6,242 nt of DNA from Burkholderiales bacterium (lineage in GTDB: Bacteria; Pseudomonadota; Gammaproteobacteria; Burkholderiales; Casimicrobiaceae), in contig JAITBX010000192.1 in NCBI GenBank assembly GCA_031283405.1, positions 1 to 6,242 on the forward strand, given 5' to 3'. The number at the start of each line of letters is the position of its first letter. Within the stretch, counting starts at the first letter, position 1. Below, piece after piece: positions 1 to 5,010 of this stretch. The position numbers were made by a program, and so were the translations under genes. The notes beneath the pieces were generated by a model. It was given only the letters and a program-made list of their open reading frames with translations, did no database searches and was not told the DNA's origin.

Positions 1-50
1 GCTTCCCGTAAAAATCCTATGATCTGTTCTTCCGAAAACCTCTTCTTCAT
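1..50 (-). CDS. IS3-family transposase OrfA, N-terminal fragment cut by window edge
   Basis: The minus strand from 50 reads MKKRFSEEQIIGFLRE and then leaves the window. This is the characteristic N-terminus of IS3-family OrfA, the small helix-turn-helix protein that binds the element's ends and is normally joined by frameshifting to the DDE-integrase part (OrfB) to make the active transposase. The start is supported by a good ribosome binding site, AAGGAG, about 7 bases before the ATG. Only 16 codons are visible, so the rest of OrfA (usually near 90-100 residues), OrfB and the state of the element cannot be judged. Confidence 0.85.
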   Translation of the reverse strand, partial: MKKRFSEEQIIGFLRE

Positions 51-122
51 TTCCAATCTCCTTTGTCTTTGGGATTGGACTCTAATTCCAGCCGCTACTC
101 AATTCCGGGGGGACGTCGCTGC
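1..122 (-). mobile_element. End of an IS3-family insertion sequence (partial)
   Basis: The left edge carries the upstream end of an IS3-family element that continues out of the window. It is identified by the start of a typical IS3 OrfA at 50-1 on the minus strand, with its non-coding lead of roughly 70 bases. That lead contains a C6 run followed by GGAATTGAG and, 17 bases on, a near copy GGAATTAGAG, which could belong to the terminal region. The outer boundary is not certain. I place it near 105-135, because the nuclease reading frame next door changes character there and ends on a stop inside this stretch. A canonical IS3 5'-TG tip is not obvious, and no target duplication can be tested because the other end is outside the window. 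Confidence 0.7.
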
Positions 123-595
123 GAATAAAGCAATTCCCTTTTTACCAACTCTGCAAATGCGGTTTTCTCGATTGCGCTCAACGTTTCTTTCTGAAAGCTG
201 AACATAAAATCAAAATTTGCGCCGTGTCTGAATAAACGACCCGGCAGCGGATAATGCTCTCGATTGCCAATAATAATTCCATATCTGATAAAAGGCGTTA
301 TGGTTTTATGGCTTTGAGCCTTACTGCTGTATGTAATGGCATCATGAGTAGTAATGCTCGACAGCTTTGCTTCAATGATTATTCGAGGTTTAATAACGTC
401 GTCGATCTGTTCGTAAACCAGCAAATCTGTTTCAAACTCCATACTGGATTGTTCGCGCGGCGTAAAATCTACCTCATAGTCCAAAATCTCTCTTGCGTAT
501 GGGAGTTTTACCAGCGTGTCGACTTTGATATTAGCCGACAGGCTTATCGATGACAAAAAATCTTTGACGGTTTCTGCCCATTGTTTTTCGTTCAT
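95..595 (-). CDS. PD-(D/E)XK nuclease-like protein, 3' end altered by IS
   Basis: A protein of 166 residues starting at the ATG at 595, chosen because GGAG stands 6 bases before it and the upstream gene's TGA (599-597) ends just ahead of it; the frame is open further upstream to an ATG at 643. Residues 52-77 show the core of a PD-(D/E)XK fold: an acidic strand ETDLLV with Asp57, then IIIEAK with Glu75 and Lys77, followed by a helix with SSKAQSHK (91-97) and a hydrophobic strand YGIIIGN (105-111). This layout is seen in restriction endonuclease-like proteins and in the N-terminal region of type I HsdR subunits. The final residues (about QRRPPGIE) and the TAG stop read through what looks like the IS end, so the native C-terminus is probably lost or replaced. 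Base composition is AT-richer than the neighbouring gpsA. The exact substrate is unknown; a role in DNA restriction or repair is inference. Confidence 0.6.
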   Translation of the reverse strand: MNEKQWAETVKDFLSSISLSANIKVDTLVKLPYAREILDYEVDFTPREQSSMEFETDLLVYEQIDDVIKPRIIIEAKLSSITTHDAITYSSKAQSHKTITPFIRYGIIIGNREHYPLPGRLFRHGANFDFMFSFQKETLSAIEKTAFAELVKRELLYSQRRPPGIE

Positions 596-596
596 T

Positions 597-922
597 TCAT
601 GCTCCGGATGATTTCTGACAGGGATTCCTAGCGGCGTTGGCAATCTCCTTCTTCAAGTCGTCGCAAGCCGCCTCCATTTCAAGGATAGTTTCGGTGAAAG
701 ATGGCAAAAACCTATCGCCCGGCTCACTACGAAGATACGCCTGTTTATGGTCAGCCTCAATTACATTCAGCCTATCTAGAATAGATAATGTCGTTTGATA
801 CTTCGCGTGGATACTACTGCCCCATAGATATCAATAATCATTTTGAGCCGATTCAGGTCGCTTTTGGGTTTCATTGCGACGACTGAATCCAGGTATTGGT
901 TGTAGTCAGCGCTAATGGGCAC
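597..922 (-). pseudogene. Frameshifted gene for a small winged-helix-like protein upstream of the nuclease
   Basis: Reading from GTG at 922 gives 34 good codons (VPISADYNQYLDSVV, then MKPKSDLNRLKM at 17-28, then IIDIYG) before the frame runs into TAG at 778-776. From the GGGG at 823-820 onward, the frame that reads GSSIHAKYQTTLSILDRL stays open for more than 70 codons to TGA at 599-597. Adding one G to the run restores a continuous 108-residue protein. Residues about 40-73 resemble a helix-turn-helix and wing: a recognition-like helix YQTTLSILDRLNVIE, a short hairpin, then SEPGDRFL; the C-terminal third is a charged helix. TAG lies two codons before the GTG, so GTG is the farthest start; the ATG at 874 (residue 17) is an alternative. 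The stop sits 1 base before the nuclease ATG, so the pair were translationally coupled. The missing base could be a real mutation or a homopolymer error. The fold is inferred by eye; I do not recognise the family. Confidence 0.6.
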
Positions 923-940
923 CTGCTAATCAGTGTTTCC

Positions 941-1969
941 CTAAAAATCTTCCTTCTTCGGCGACCGTTGCAGCAGCGCTTCGATGGCGGCTTTGACGGT
1001 CAGTGTGCCGTCTAGGATTTGTGAAACGGTTGCGGCGATCGGCATTTCGATCGCGTGTTGTTGCGCCAGCCGAGTGACGGCGCGGGCGGCGGGGACGCCT
1101 TCGGCGACGTGGCCGAGTCGCGCCAATATGTCCGGCAGCGCCAGCCCTTCGGCGAGCATCATGCCGACGCGGCGGTTGCGCGACAAGTCGCCGGTACAGG
1201 TCAATACCAAATCGCCCAGTCCGGCCAGGCCCATTAACGTTGTGCGTTGGCCGCCGAGCGCTTCGGCCAAGCGCGCCATTTCGGCGAGCCCGCGCGTCAT
1301 CAGCGTAGCGCGGGCGTTGTGGCCGAGTTTCAAGCCGTCGCAAATTCCGGCGGCAATCGCCAGCACATTTTTGACGGCGCCGCCGATTTCAACGCCGCTC
1401 AAGTCATCGTTAACATAGACGCGCAAAGTTTCGCCGCGAATGTGCGCGGCCACTTGCTCGGCGGCTTCGCGCTGCGTCGCGGCGGCGACCAGCGCCGTCG
1501 GCAAGCCCTGCGCCACTTCTTGCGCGAAGGTGGGGCCGGAGATGATGCCGACTGCTGTCGGCCACAGCGGCGCGAGTTTCTGATGCGGCAAAAAAACGTT
1601 CTCGCCGTCGGCAAGAAATCCTTTGCTCAACCAGGAAAACAGCGGCGCGGAGGTTGTCGCCAGCGCGCGTTGACAGTTCACGATCAATTCCGGCAACACC
1701 GCGACCGGCGTCGCCGCGATCAACAGCGTTGCGTCACGCACCGCTTCTTCGAGCGAGGCGGTGATGCGCAGTTCCGGCGGCAAGGCGACGCCCGGCAGAA
1801 AGCGCGCGTTGACGCGATCCCGCGCTACTGTCTGCGCTTGTTGCGCGTTGTATTCCCAAAGGACAACCCGCAGCTTGGAAGATAAATGCGCCGGCAAACG
1901 GGTCAAGTGCAAAGCAAACGCCGTTCCCCAAGCGCCCGCGCCGAGAATGGCTATCACCGGAGCAGCCAT
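941..1969 (-). CDS. gpsA: Glycerol-3-phosphate dehydrogenase [NAD(P)+]
   Basis: A cytosolic enzyme that reduces dihydroxyacetone phosphate to sn-glycerol 3-phosphate, the backbone precursor of membrane phospholipids. The 342 residues match the usual family length. The N-terminal Rossmann fold has GAGAWG at 10-15. SKGF with Lys116, GPTFAQEV (145-152) and GGAVKNV with Lys200, the expected catalytic lysine, follow. GLAGLGDLVLTCTGDLSRNRR (about 247-267) is the diagnostic C-terminal substrate-binding stretch, with Asp253 and the SRNRR loop. All key residues appear intact. The ATG lies 3 bases after the stop of the SH3-protein gene and has only a weak ribosome binding site, which suggests translational coupling. 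It is the last housekeeping gene of the block; the frameshifted accessory gene begins 18 bases beyond its TAG and could be co-transcribed. GC content is high (46 of 60 bases at 1081-1140). Confidence 0.97.
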   Translation of the reverse strand: MAAPVIAILGAGAWGTAFALHLTRLPAHLSSKLRVVLWEYNAQQAQTVARDRVNARFLPGVALPPELRITASLEEAVRDATLLIAATPVAVLPELIVNCQRALATTSAPLFSWLSKGFLADGENVFLPHQKLAPLWPTAVGIISGPTFAQEVAQGLPTALVAAATQREAAEQVAAHIRGETLRVYVNDDLSGVEIGGAVKNVLAIAAGICDGLKLGHNARATLMTRGLAEMARLAEALGGQRTTLMGLAGLGDLVLTCTGDLSRNRRVGMMLAEGLALPDILARLGHVAEGVPAARAVTRLAQQHAIEMPIAATVSQILDGTLTVKAAIEALLQRSPKKEDF

Positions 1970-1972
1970 CGC

Positions 1973-2434
1973 TTACAACCCGAAAACGCTGTTGATGCGC
2001 ACATAGCCGGACGCGCCGTCCCGATGGCGCACGCGCACCCAGCCGGGCGTGAGCGTGGTCATCGGCGATGTGGCCGCTTCATCGAGGTCGAGCAAAACAT
2101 TTTCCTCGGCCTCGAAAACCAGCGGCGCGTCGTCCGCCGGTTGCGCGCGAATCTGCGCGCGCGCCACGCGCACTTGCAGCGCGCGTTTGTCCGTCAGTTT
2201 GGGGCGCTCGACCCAGCCGATCGTGCCTTGCGCATCGCGTATCTTGCTCCAGCCTTCGATCGACGAAATTAATTCGACCGGCACGCCGTTACCGTAGAGG
2301 AACAGCGGCCGCGCTTTTTGCGAGGGCGCATCGTAAAGAACGGCGGGCGCGCTGTTGATCGTTTGAAAATCGGCAGCATGCGCGGCGACAACCAACGCGC
2401 CGGACAGGAGGAAAGGAATGGCGTAACGAAACAT
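1973..2434 (-). CDS. Exported protein with two bacterial SH3-like repeats
   Basis: A 153-residue protein with a signal peptide: FRY, then a hydrophobic stretch IPFLLSGALVVAA and an AHA-A cleavage site near residues 20-21, so it should act in the periplasm or envelope. Two SH3-like repeats follow. The first (about 25-80) has VLYDAPSQKARPLF, GWSKIRDAQGTIGWVE with Trp62 and Trp74. The second (about 85-150) has VRVARAQIRAQP, then GWVRVRHRDGASGYVRINSV with Trp132 and Tyr144. Bacterial SH3 domains usually bind peptidoglycan or protein partners; the ligand here is unknown. Proteins of this type beside gpsA are known to me from betaproteobacteria, whereas E. coli has secB directly next to gpsA. The ribosome binding site is poor. 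A 174-base gap with hairpins and a possible promoter separates it from secB, so it may form its own unit with gpsA. Confidence 0.85.
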   Translation of the reverse strand: MFRYAIPFLLSGALVVAAHAADFQTINSAPAVLYDAPSQKARPLFLYGNGVPVELISSIEGWSKIRDAQGTIGWVERPKLTDKRALQVRVARAQIRAQPADDAPLVFEAEENVLLDLDEAATSPMTTLTPGWVRVRHRDGASGYVRINSVFGL

Positions 2435-2462
2435 GATGATGAACCGGAAAGGGAACGTTTGC

Positions 2463-2490
2463 AGGATACAGGAATTACGCGGCGCCGCAA
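2463..2490 (-). promoter_or_regulatory. Possible sigma-70 promoter for the SH3-gpsA pair
   Basis: On the minus strand TTGCGG (2490-2485) and TATCCT (2468-2463) are separated by 16 bases, about 30 bases before the SH3 gene start. The match to consensus is partial. The position, after the secB hairpins and ahead of a gene with its own 174-base leader, makes an internal promoter plausible. A perfect TTGACA at 2516-2511 has no acceptable -10 at the right distance. Confidence 0.25.
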
Positions 2491-2562
2491 CATCGCGGTT
2501 GGGAACGTAGTGTCAAGACCCCTTTTGAAAGAAGTCGCCCGACGAAAGCGGGTGGGGTTTGC

Positions 2563-2586
2563 AGAGACAAGGCAGGCCTTGTCTCT
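2563..2586. repeat. Perfect palindrome, 11-bp arms, in the secB-SH3 gap
   Basis: AGAGACAAGGC (2563-2573), two bases AG, then its exact complement GCCTTGTCTCT (2576-2586). As RNA or single-stranded DNA it would form an 11-bp stem (or 10 bp with a 4-base loop). There is no following T run on the minus strand, so it is not a classic intrinsic terminator, although it could stabilise the 3' end of the secB message. Palindromes of this kind recur between genes in many bacterial genomes, and I suspect a dispersed REP or MITE-like unit; the copy number is unknown from this window. Confidence 0.65.
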
Positions 2587-2597
2587 ACGGTTGATGC

Positions 2598-2612
2598 CTG
2601 ATCCCCGATCAG
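2598..2612 (-). repeat. Short hairpin overlapping the secB stop codon
   Basis: CTGATC, three bases, GATCAG: a perfect 6-bp stem with a 3-base loop that includes the secB TGA (2611-2609). Together with the larger palindrome 12 bases further downstream it makes a tandem hairpin at the secB 3' end. No U tract follows, so message protection or chance is as likely as termination. Confidence 0.4.
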
Positions 2613-3100
2613 TTGACCGCGCCGGTGGGCGCTCCTTCCAGCTTGCTCTGCGCGGCCATTTGCTGCTGGTAGAGCGCTTCCAGATTCGTCGGCGGCAAAT
2701 AGAACGGCGGGAAGCCGGCGTGGCCGACGGCGGCGGAGACGAGTTCACGCGCATACGGAAACAGCACCGACGGTAAATGCGTGGCAATCAGCGGCTGCAA
2801 CATCGCTTCCGGCAGGCCAGTGATGTTGAAGATGCCCGCTTGTTTGGCTTCAATCAGCAACACGGTTTTTTCTTCGAGCTTGAACGTCAACGTAACGGTC
2901 AACACGCTTTCGTAAGTGTCGTCGGCGATCTTGTTCGCTTCCGCGCGTAAGTTCATTTCGACCGTCGGCATTTTTTCTTGCTGAAAAATCTGCGGCGCGT
3001 CGGGGTTTTCGATGGATAAATCTTTGACGTAGATTTTCAGAATGCGAATCTGCGCGTTGTTTTCTGTCGCCGGTTGGGCGGCATTGGAATTTTCTGCCAT
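2609..3100 (-). CDS. secB: Protein-export chaperone SecB
   Basis: A cytosolic tetrameric chaperone that keeps precursor proteins unfolded and hands them to SecA at the Sec translocon. The 163 residues (E. coli SecB is 155) show the family pattern: an N-terminal Gln/Asn/Glu-rich leader (1-16), IRILKIYVKDLSIENPDAP (18-36), VEMNLRAEANKI (47-58), KQAGIFNITG (86-95), and the signature LPSVLFPYAREL (109-120) followed by AGFPPFYLPPTNLEALY (128-144). The acidic and polar tail that contacts SecA in other SecBs is short and weakly acidic here (about 145-163). A good AAGGA lies about 9 bases ahead of the ATG. It sits between grxC (279-base gap holding a long inverted repeat) and the SH3 gene (174-base gap with hairpins), the same gene order as in E. 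coli apart from the SH3 insertion. Confidence 0.97.
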   Translation of the reverse strand: MAENSNAAQPATENNAQIRILKIYVKDLSIENPDAPQIFQQEKMPTVEMNLRAEANKIADDTYESVLTVTLTFKLEEKTVLLIEAKQAGIFNITGLPEAMLQPLIATHLPSVLFPYARELVSAAVGHAGFPPFYLPPTNLEALYQQQMAAQSKLEGAPTGAVN

Positions 3101-3200
3101 GATGGTGTTTCCTTAATGTGGTTAGACGAGGATGGTAAAAAGCAATGGTAAAAGCAAATATCTAAAGCGCGGCGCGTGATTCATGGATTCATTCGTTATC

Positions 3201-3290
3201 GCTACTACCCCCACCCCAGCCTTCCCCCAAAGGGGGAGGGAATGAAGCTCCTTCCCCCTTTGGGGGAAGGCTGGGGTGGGGGCGGGTAGC
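3201..3290. repeat. Long GC-rich inverted repeat between grxC and secB
   Basis: A perfect 30-base arm at 3208-3237 (CCCCCACCCCAGCCTT, then CCCCCAAAGGGGGA) is repeated inverted at 3253-3282, with a 15-base loop at 3238-3252; GCTAC/GTAGC at the outer edges (3201-3205 and 3286-3290) extends the symmetry. Each arm also holds its own small palindrome (CCCCC, three A or T, GGGGG), so the unit can fold as one long stem or as two hairpins. On the plus strand 3262-3286 has G runs of 5, 4, 5 and 3 with short loops, a G-quadruplex pattern. G- and C-rich elements like this are dispersed intergenic repeats in many genomes; here it would lie in the transcript between grxC and secB and might reduce read-through or protect an upstream message. 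The unit has no coding capacity. Confidence 0.85.
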
Positions 3291-3313
3291 GCAAGAAGGT
3301 GTACGATGAAATC

Positions 3314-3346
3314 AAAAACGCCCTAACGCTTGCGTCTTTGCAAGCG
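3314..3346 (-). terminator. Weak terminator-like hairpin after grxC
   Basis: On the minus strand CGCTTGC (3346-3340), six bases, then GCAAGCG (3333-3327) form a perfect 7-bp stem about 33 bases after the grxC stop. A run of five T follows at 3318-3314, but 8 bases separate it from the stem, which is far for an efficient intrinsic terminator. It could attenuate transcription before secB. Confidence 0.3.
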
Positions 3347-3379
3347 GCTATTCTACCGGATTTGCGCCTTGCCTTTGCG

Positions 3380-3658
3380 TTACCCTCTGAGCAACGGCTC
3401 CAGCCCGCCGGCGCGATCGAGCGCCGCCAGATCATCGAAGCCGCCGACGTGGGTGTCGCCGATGAAGATTTGCGGAACGGTGCGACGGCCGGTTTTGGCA
3501 ATCATCTCGTCGCGCTTTGAAGGGTCTGCGTCGATCTGGATTCGGTCGATTTCGGTCACGCCTTTGCTCTTCAACAACATTTCGGCGCGCTGGCAGTAGG
3601 GGCAGACTGCCGTTTTGTACATCGTGACTTTAGCGTGTTCACTTTGAGGATTTGCCAT
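3380..3658 (-). CDS. grxC: Glutaredoxin 3 (dithiol, CPYC)
   Basis: A small cytosolic thiol-disulfide oxidoreductase that uses glutathione to reduce protein disulfides and mixed disulfides. The 92 residues show KVTMYKTAVCPYCQRAEMLL with the CPYC active site at 19-22, the cis-proline TVP at 60-62 and the glutathione-binding GGFDD at 72-76, which together define the Grx3 class. The start at 3658 is chosen because CGGAG precedes the ATG by about 7 bases and the N-terminus then fits the family; the frame is open further upstream to 3721 inside the rhodanese gene. It overlaps the rhodanese gene's last 20 bases (3639-3658), so the two are co-transcribed and probably coupled. The first nine residues are a short extension before the first strand. 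Confidence 0.96.
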   Translation of the reverse strand: MANPQSEHAKVTMYKTAVCPYCQRAEMLLKSKGVTEIDRIQIDADPSKRDEMIAKTGRRTVPQIFIGDTHVGGFDDLAALDRAGGLEPLLRG

Positions 3659-4103
3659 TGCTTTTCTCCGGCGATTTTTCAGGGTTTTTTTCAACAGGCA
3701 AGCCGGCTTCTTTCCACGCAATCAAACCTCCTTGCAGGTTGTGAACGGTCTTGCCCAACTCGGCCAAAATCTTGGCGGCGGGCAAACTTCTTTGTCCGCG
3801 CTCGCAATAGACCAAAATATTTTTGGGCGATCTCTTGCGCAGATCGGGCAATTTTTCTCTAAGCTCGGCCAACGGAATGTTGATCGCTTTGCCGAGATGG
3901 CCGTCGGCGTAAGACGCGGCGTCGCGCACGTCGAGAATGATGATGCCTCCCGCGTTGATGAGCCGCGTCGCTTCCAGCGTCGAAACGCCGGAAGTCGAGG
4001 AAAAGCGGTTCTGAATTTGCGTCCAAAACAGGAGCAATACCCCAGAGATGACGAAAACGACCGCCAGCATCCAGTTCTTGATGAGAAAATCCAGTAATTC
4101 CAT
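3639..4103 (-). CDS. yibN: Membrane-anchored single-domain rhodanese (YibN-like)
   Basis: A sulfurtransferase-type protein of 154 residues. One membrane segment at about 11-28 (WMLAVVFVISGVLLLFW) is followed by a rhodanese domain from about 39 to 135: VSTLEATRLIN, IIILDVRDAASYADGHLGKAINIP (54-77), and the active-site loop CERGQRS at 100-106 with Cys100, which would carry the persulfide, then LQGGLIAWKEAGLPV. The tail (138-154) is lysine-rich and low in complexity (PEKSPEKSNGKSSK). The orientation is probably N-out with the domain in the cytosol, but that is inference. This protein heads the conserved block in E. coli as well, where it is yibN; the physiological sulfur donor and acceptor are not established by sequence. 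No clear ribosome binding site precedes the ATG. A promoter candidate lies 30 bases upstream. Confidence 0.92.
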   Translation of the reverse strand: MELLDFLIKNWMLAVVFVISGVLLLFWTQIQNRFSSTSGVSTLEATRLINAGGIIILDVRDAASYADGHLGKAINIPLAELREKLPDLRKRSPKNILVYCERGQRSLPAAKILAELGKTVHNLQGGLIAWKEAGLPVEKNPEKSPEKSNGKSSK

Positions 4104-4132
4104 GTGATTGAAGCGTTGATCCGTAAAGGCGA

Positions 4133-4161
4133 ATCATAGCGCATCCCCGTTTTTCCTGTTT
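4133..4161 (-). promoter_or_regulatory. Candidate promoter of the rhodanese-grxC-secB block
   Basis: A good -10 box TATGAT lies at 4138-4133 on the minus strand, 30 bases before the rhodanese ATG, inside the short divergent region. The -35 at a 17- or 18-base spacing (AAACAG or GAAACA) matches consensus poorly. The position rather than the -35 supports the call. Confidence 0.35.
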
Positions 4162-4170
4162 CTGATTTTG

Positions 4171-4201
4171 TGGCAATGGGGCTGGGCGGGTGATATAAAA
4201 T
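4171..4201 (+). promoter_or_regulatory. Candidate promoter of the EI24 gene
   Basis: The plus strand carries TATAAA (4194-4199, overlapping TAAAAT at 4196-4201) 27 bases before the EI24 gene ATG, with TGGCAA at 4171-4176 as a weak -35 at 17 bases. It is back to back with the rhodanese promoter candidate, so one 123-base region would drive both directions. Confidence 0.4.
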
Positions 4202-4226
4202 ACCCCGTCACTCCAGCGGAATTGTC

Positions 4227-4973
4227 ATGCAAAACCTCTTGACCGCCTTCGGGCGGGCGTTTTCCTCGTTGCTCCAGCCTCGGATGTGGCTGCCGATCCT
4301 CGCGCCGGCGCTGCTTTCCTTTCTGGTCTGGATTCTGCTCACCGTTTTTGTACTGCAAACGCTGGCCGGATGGCTGCTCGACGTGCCGCCGTTTTCATGG
4401 GCGTCGGCATTCATCGCCCTGTGGTTCGCCAAACTGCTCGCTTTCATCGGCGGCTGGGCGGCGATTTTCGCCGTTGCTTATCTCATGGCGCTGGTGCTGA
4501 CGGCGGTTTTCCTGTTGCCGGTTTTGCTCCGGCGCATCGCCGCGCGCAGCTATTCCGATCTGGCGCTGATGGGCAAAGACAGCTTCGTCGGCAGCACGAT
4601 GAACAGCCTCGTCTCCATGCTCGGATTCGTCGTCGGCTGGATCGTGACCCTGCCGCTCTGGCTCATTCCGGGAGTGGCGTTTCTCCTGCCGTTTCTCTGG
4701 CTCGCCTGGCTCAACCGCCGCCTCTTTTCCTACGACGTGCTCAGTCTGCACGCGACCGAAGAGGAGTGGCGGACGCTGCGCAAAAAATGCGCTTGGCCGC
4801 TGTTTCTGATCGGCCTGTGCTTCGCGGCGCTCGCGCACATTCCGCTCCTCGGCATTCTGGCGCCGACGCTGGCGATGCTGACCTACATCCACTACGGACT
4901 CGAAGCCCTGCGACAATTGCGCGGCGGCGCGGTGATGGTCGTGGCGCAACGCGAAGCAGAAAATAAAACATAA
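4227..4973 (+). CDS. EI24/CysZ-like integral membrane protein
   Basis: A 248-residue inner-membrane protein. Hydrophobic segments are visible at about 21-46, 60-80, 82-101, 129-145, 146-163 and 189-221, with charged turns LRRIAARSYSDLALMGKD (101-118) and LNRRLFSYDVLSLHATEEEW (162-181). The motif NRRLFSYD...HAT..EW after the fourth or fifth segment and the overall layout match the EI24 domain family, which also contains the sulfate transporter CysZ. CysZ activity is not shown by sequence: no cys genes are nearby, and betaproteobacterial EI24 proteins in this position are generally uncharacterised. The ATG at 4227 has a modest GGA 7 bases upstream. The gene is divergent from the rhodanese and GC-rich (39 of 60 bases at 4261-4320). 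The next gene starts 37 bases downstream on the same strand. Confidence 0.85.
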   Translation: MQNLLTAFGRAFSSLLQPRMWLPILAPALLSFLVWILLTVFVLQTLAGWLLDVPPFSWASAFIALWFAKLLAFIGGWAAIFAVAYLMALVLTAVFLLPVLLRRIAARSYSDLALMGKDSFVGSTMNSLVSMLGFVVGWIVTLPLWLIPGVAFLLPFLWLAWLNRRLFSYDVLSLHATEEEWRTLRKKCAWPLFLIGLCFAALAHIPLLGILAPTLAMLTYIHYGLEALRQLRGGAVMVVAQREAENKT

Positions 4974-5010
4974 CCGGCGGCAGGGTTGAAAAAACGATCT
5001 GAATCACGGA

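Noticed and set aside
19..553. Plus-strand frames over the IS end and nuclease gene
   Set aside because: They oppose the IS3 OrfA start and the nuclease core, both supported by ribosome binding sites and motifs on the minus strand.
815..830. Programmed ribosomal frameshifting at the GGGG run
   Set aside because: No canonical slippery heptamer or clear downstream stimulator was seen; a lost base is simpler.
1247..1885. 212-residue plus-strand open frame opposite gpsA
   Set aside because: It lies wholly antisense to an intact, strongly conserved gpsA in high-GC DNA, and its product is Arg/Gln-rich with no domain pattern.
3208..3282. Inverted repeat as a CRISPR or two-repeat array
   Set aside because: There are only two arms, inverted rather than direct, with a 15-base loop; nothing resembles spacers or cas genes.
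3350..3378. TAGAAT on the minus strand as a secB promoter
   Set aside because: The -10 box is good, but no -35 is present at 16-18 bases, and transcription would start almost inside the 7-bp hairpin and then cross the long inverted repeat.
4286..4966. 226-residue plus-strand frame within the EI24 gene
   Set aside because: It is the +1-shifted shadow of a clear membrane protein; its Arg/Ala-rich composition is typical of GC-rich alternative frames.
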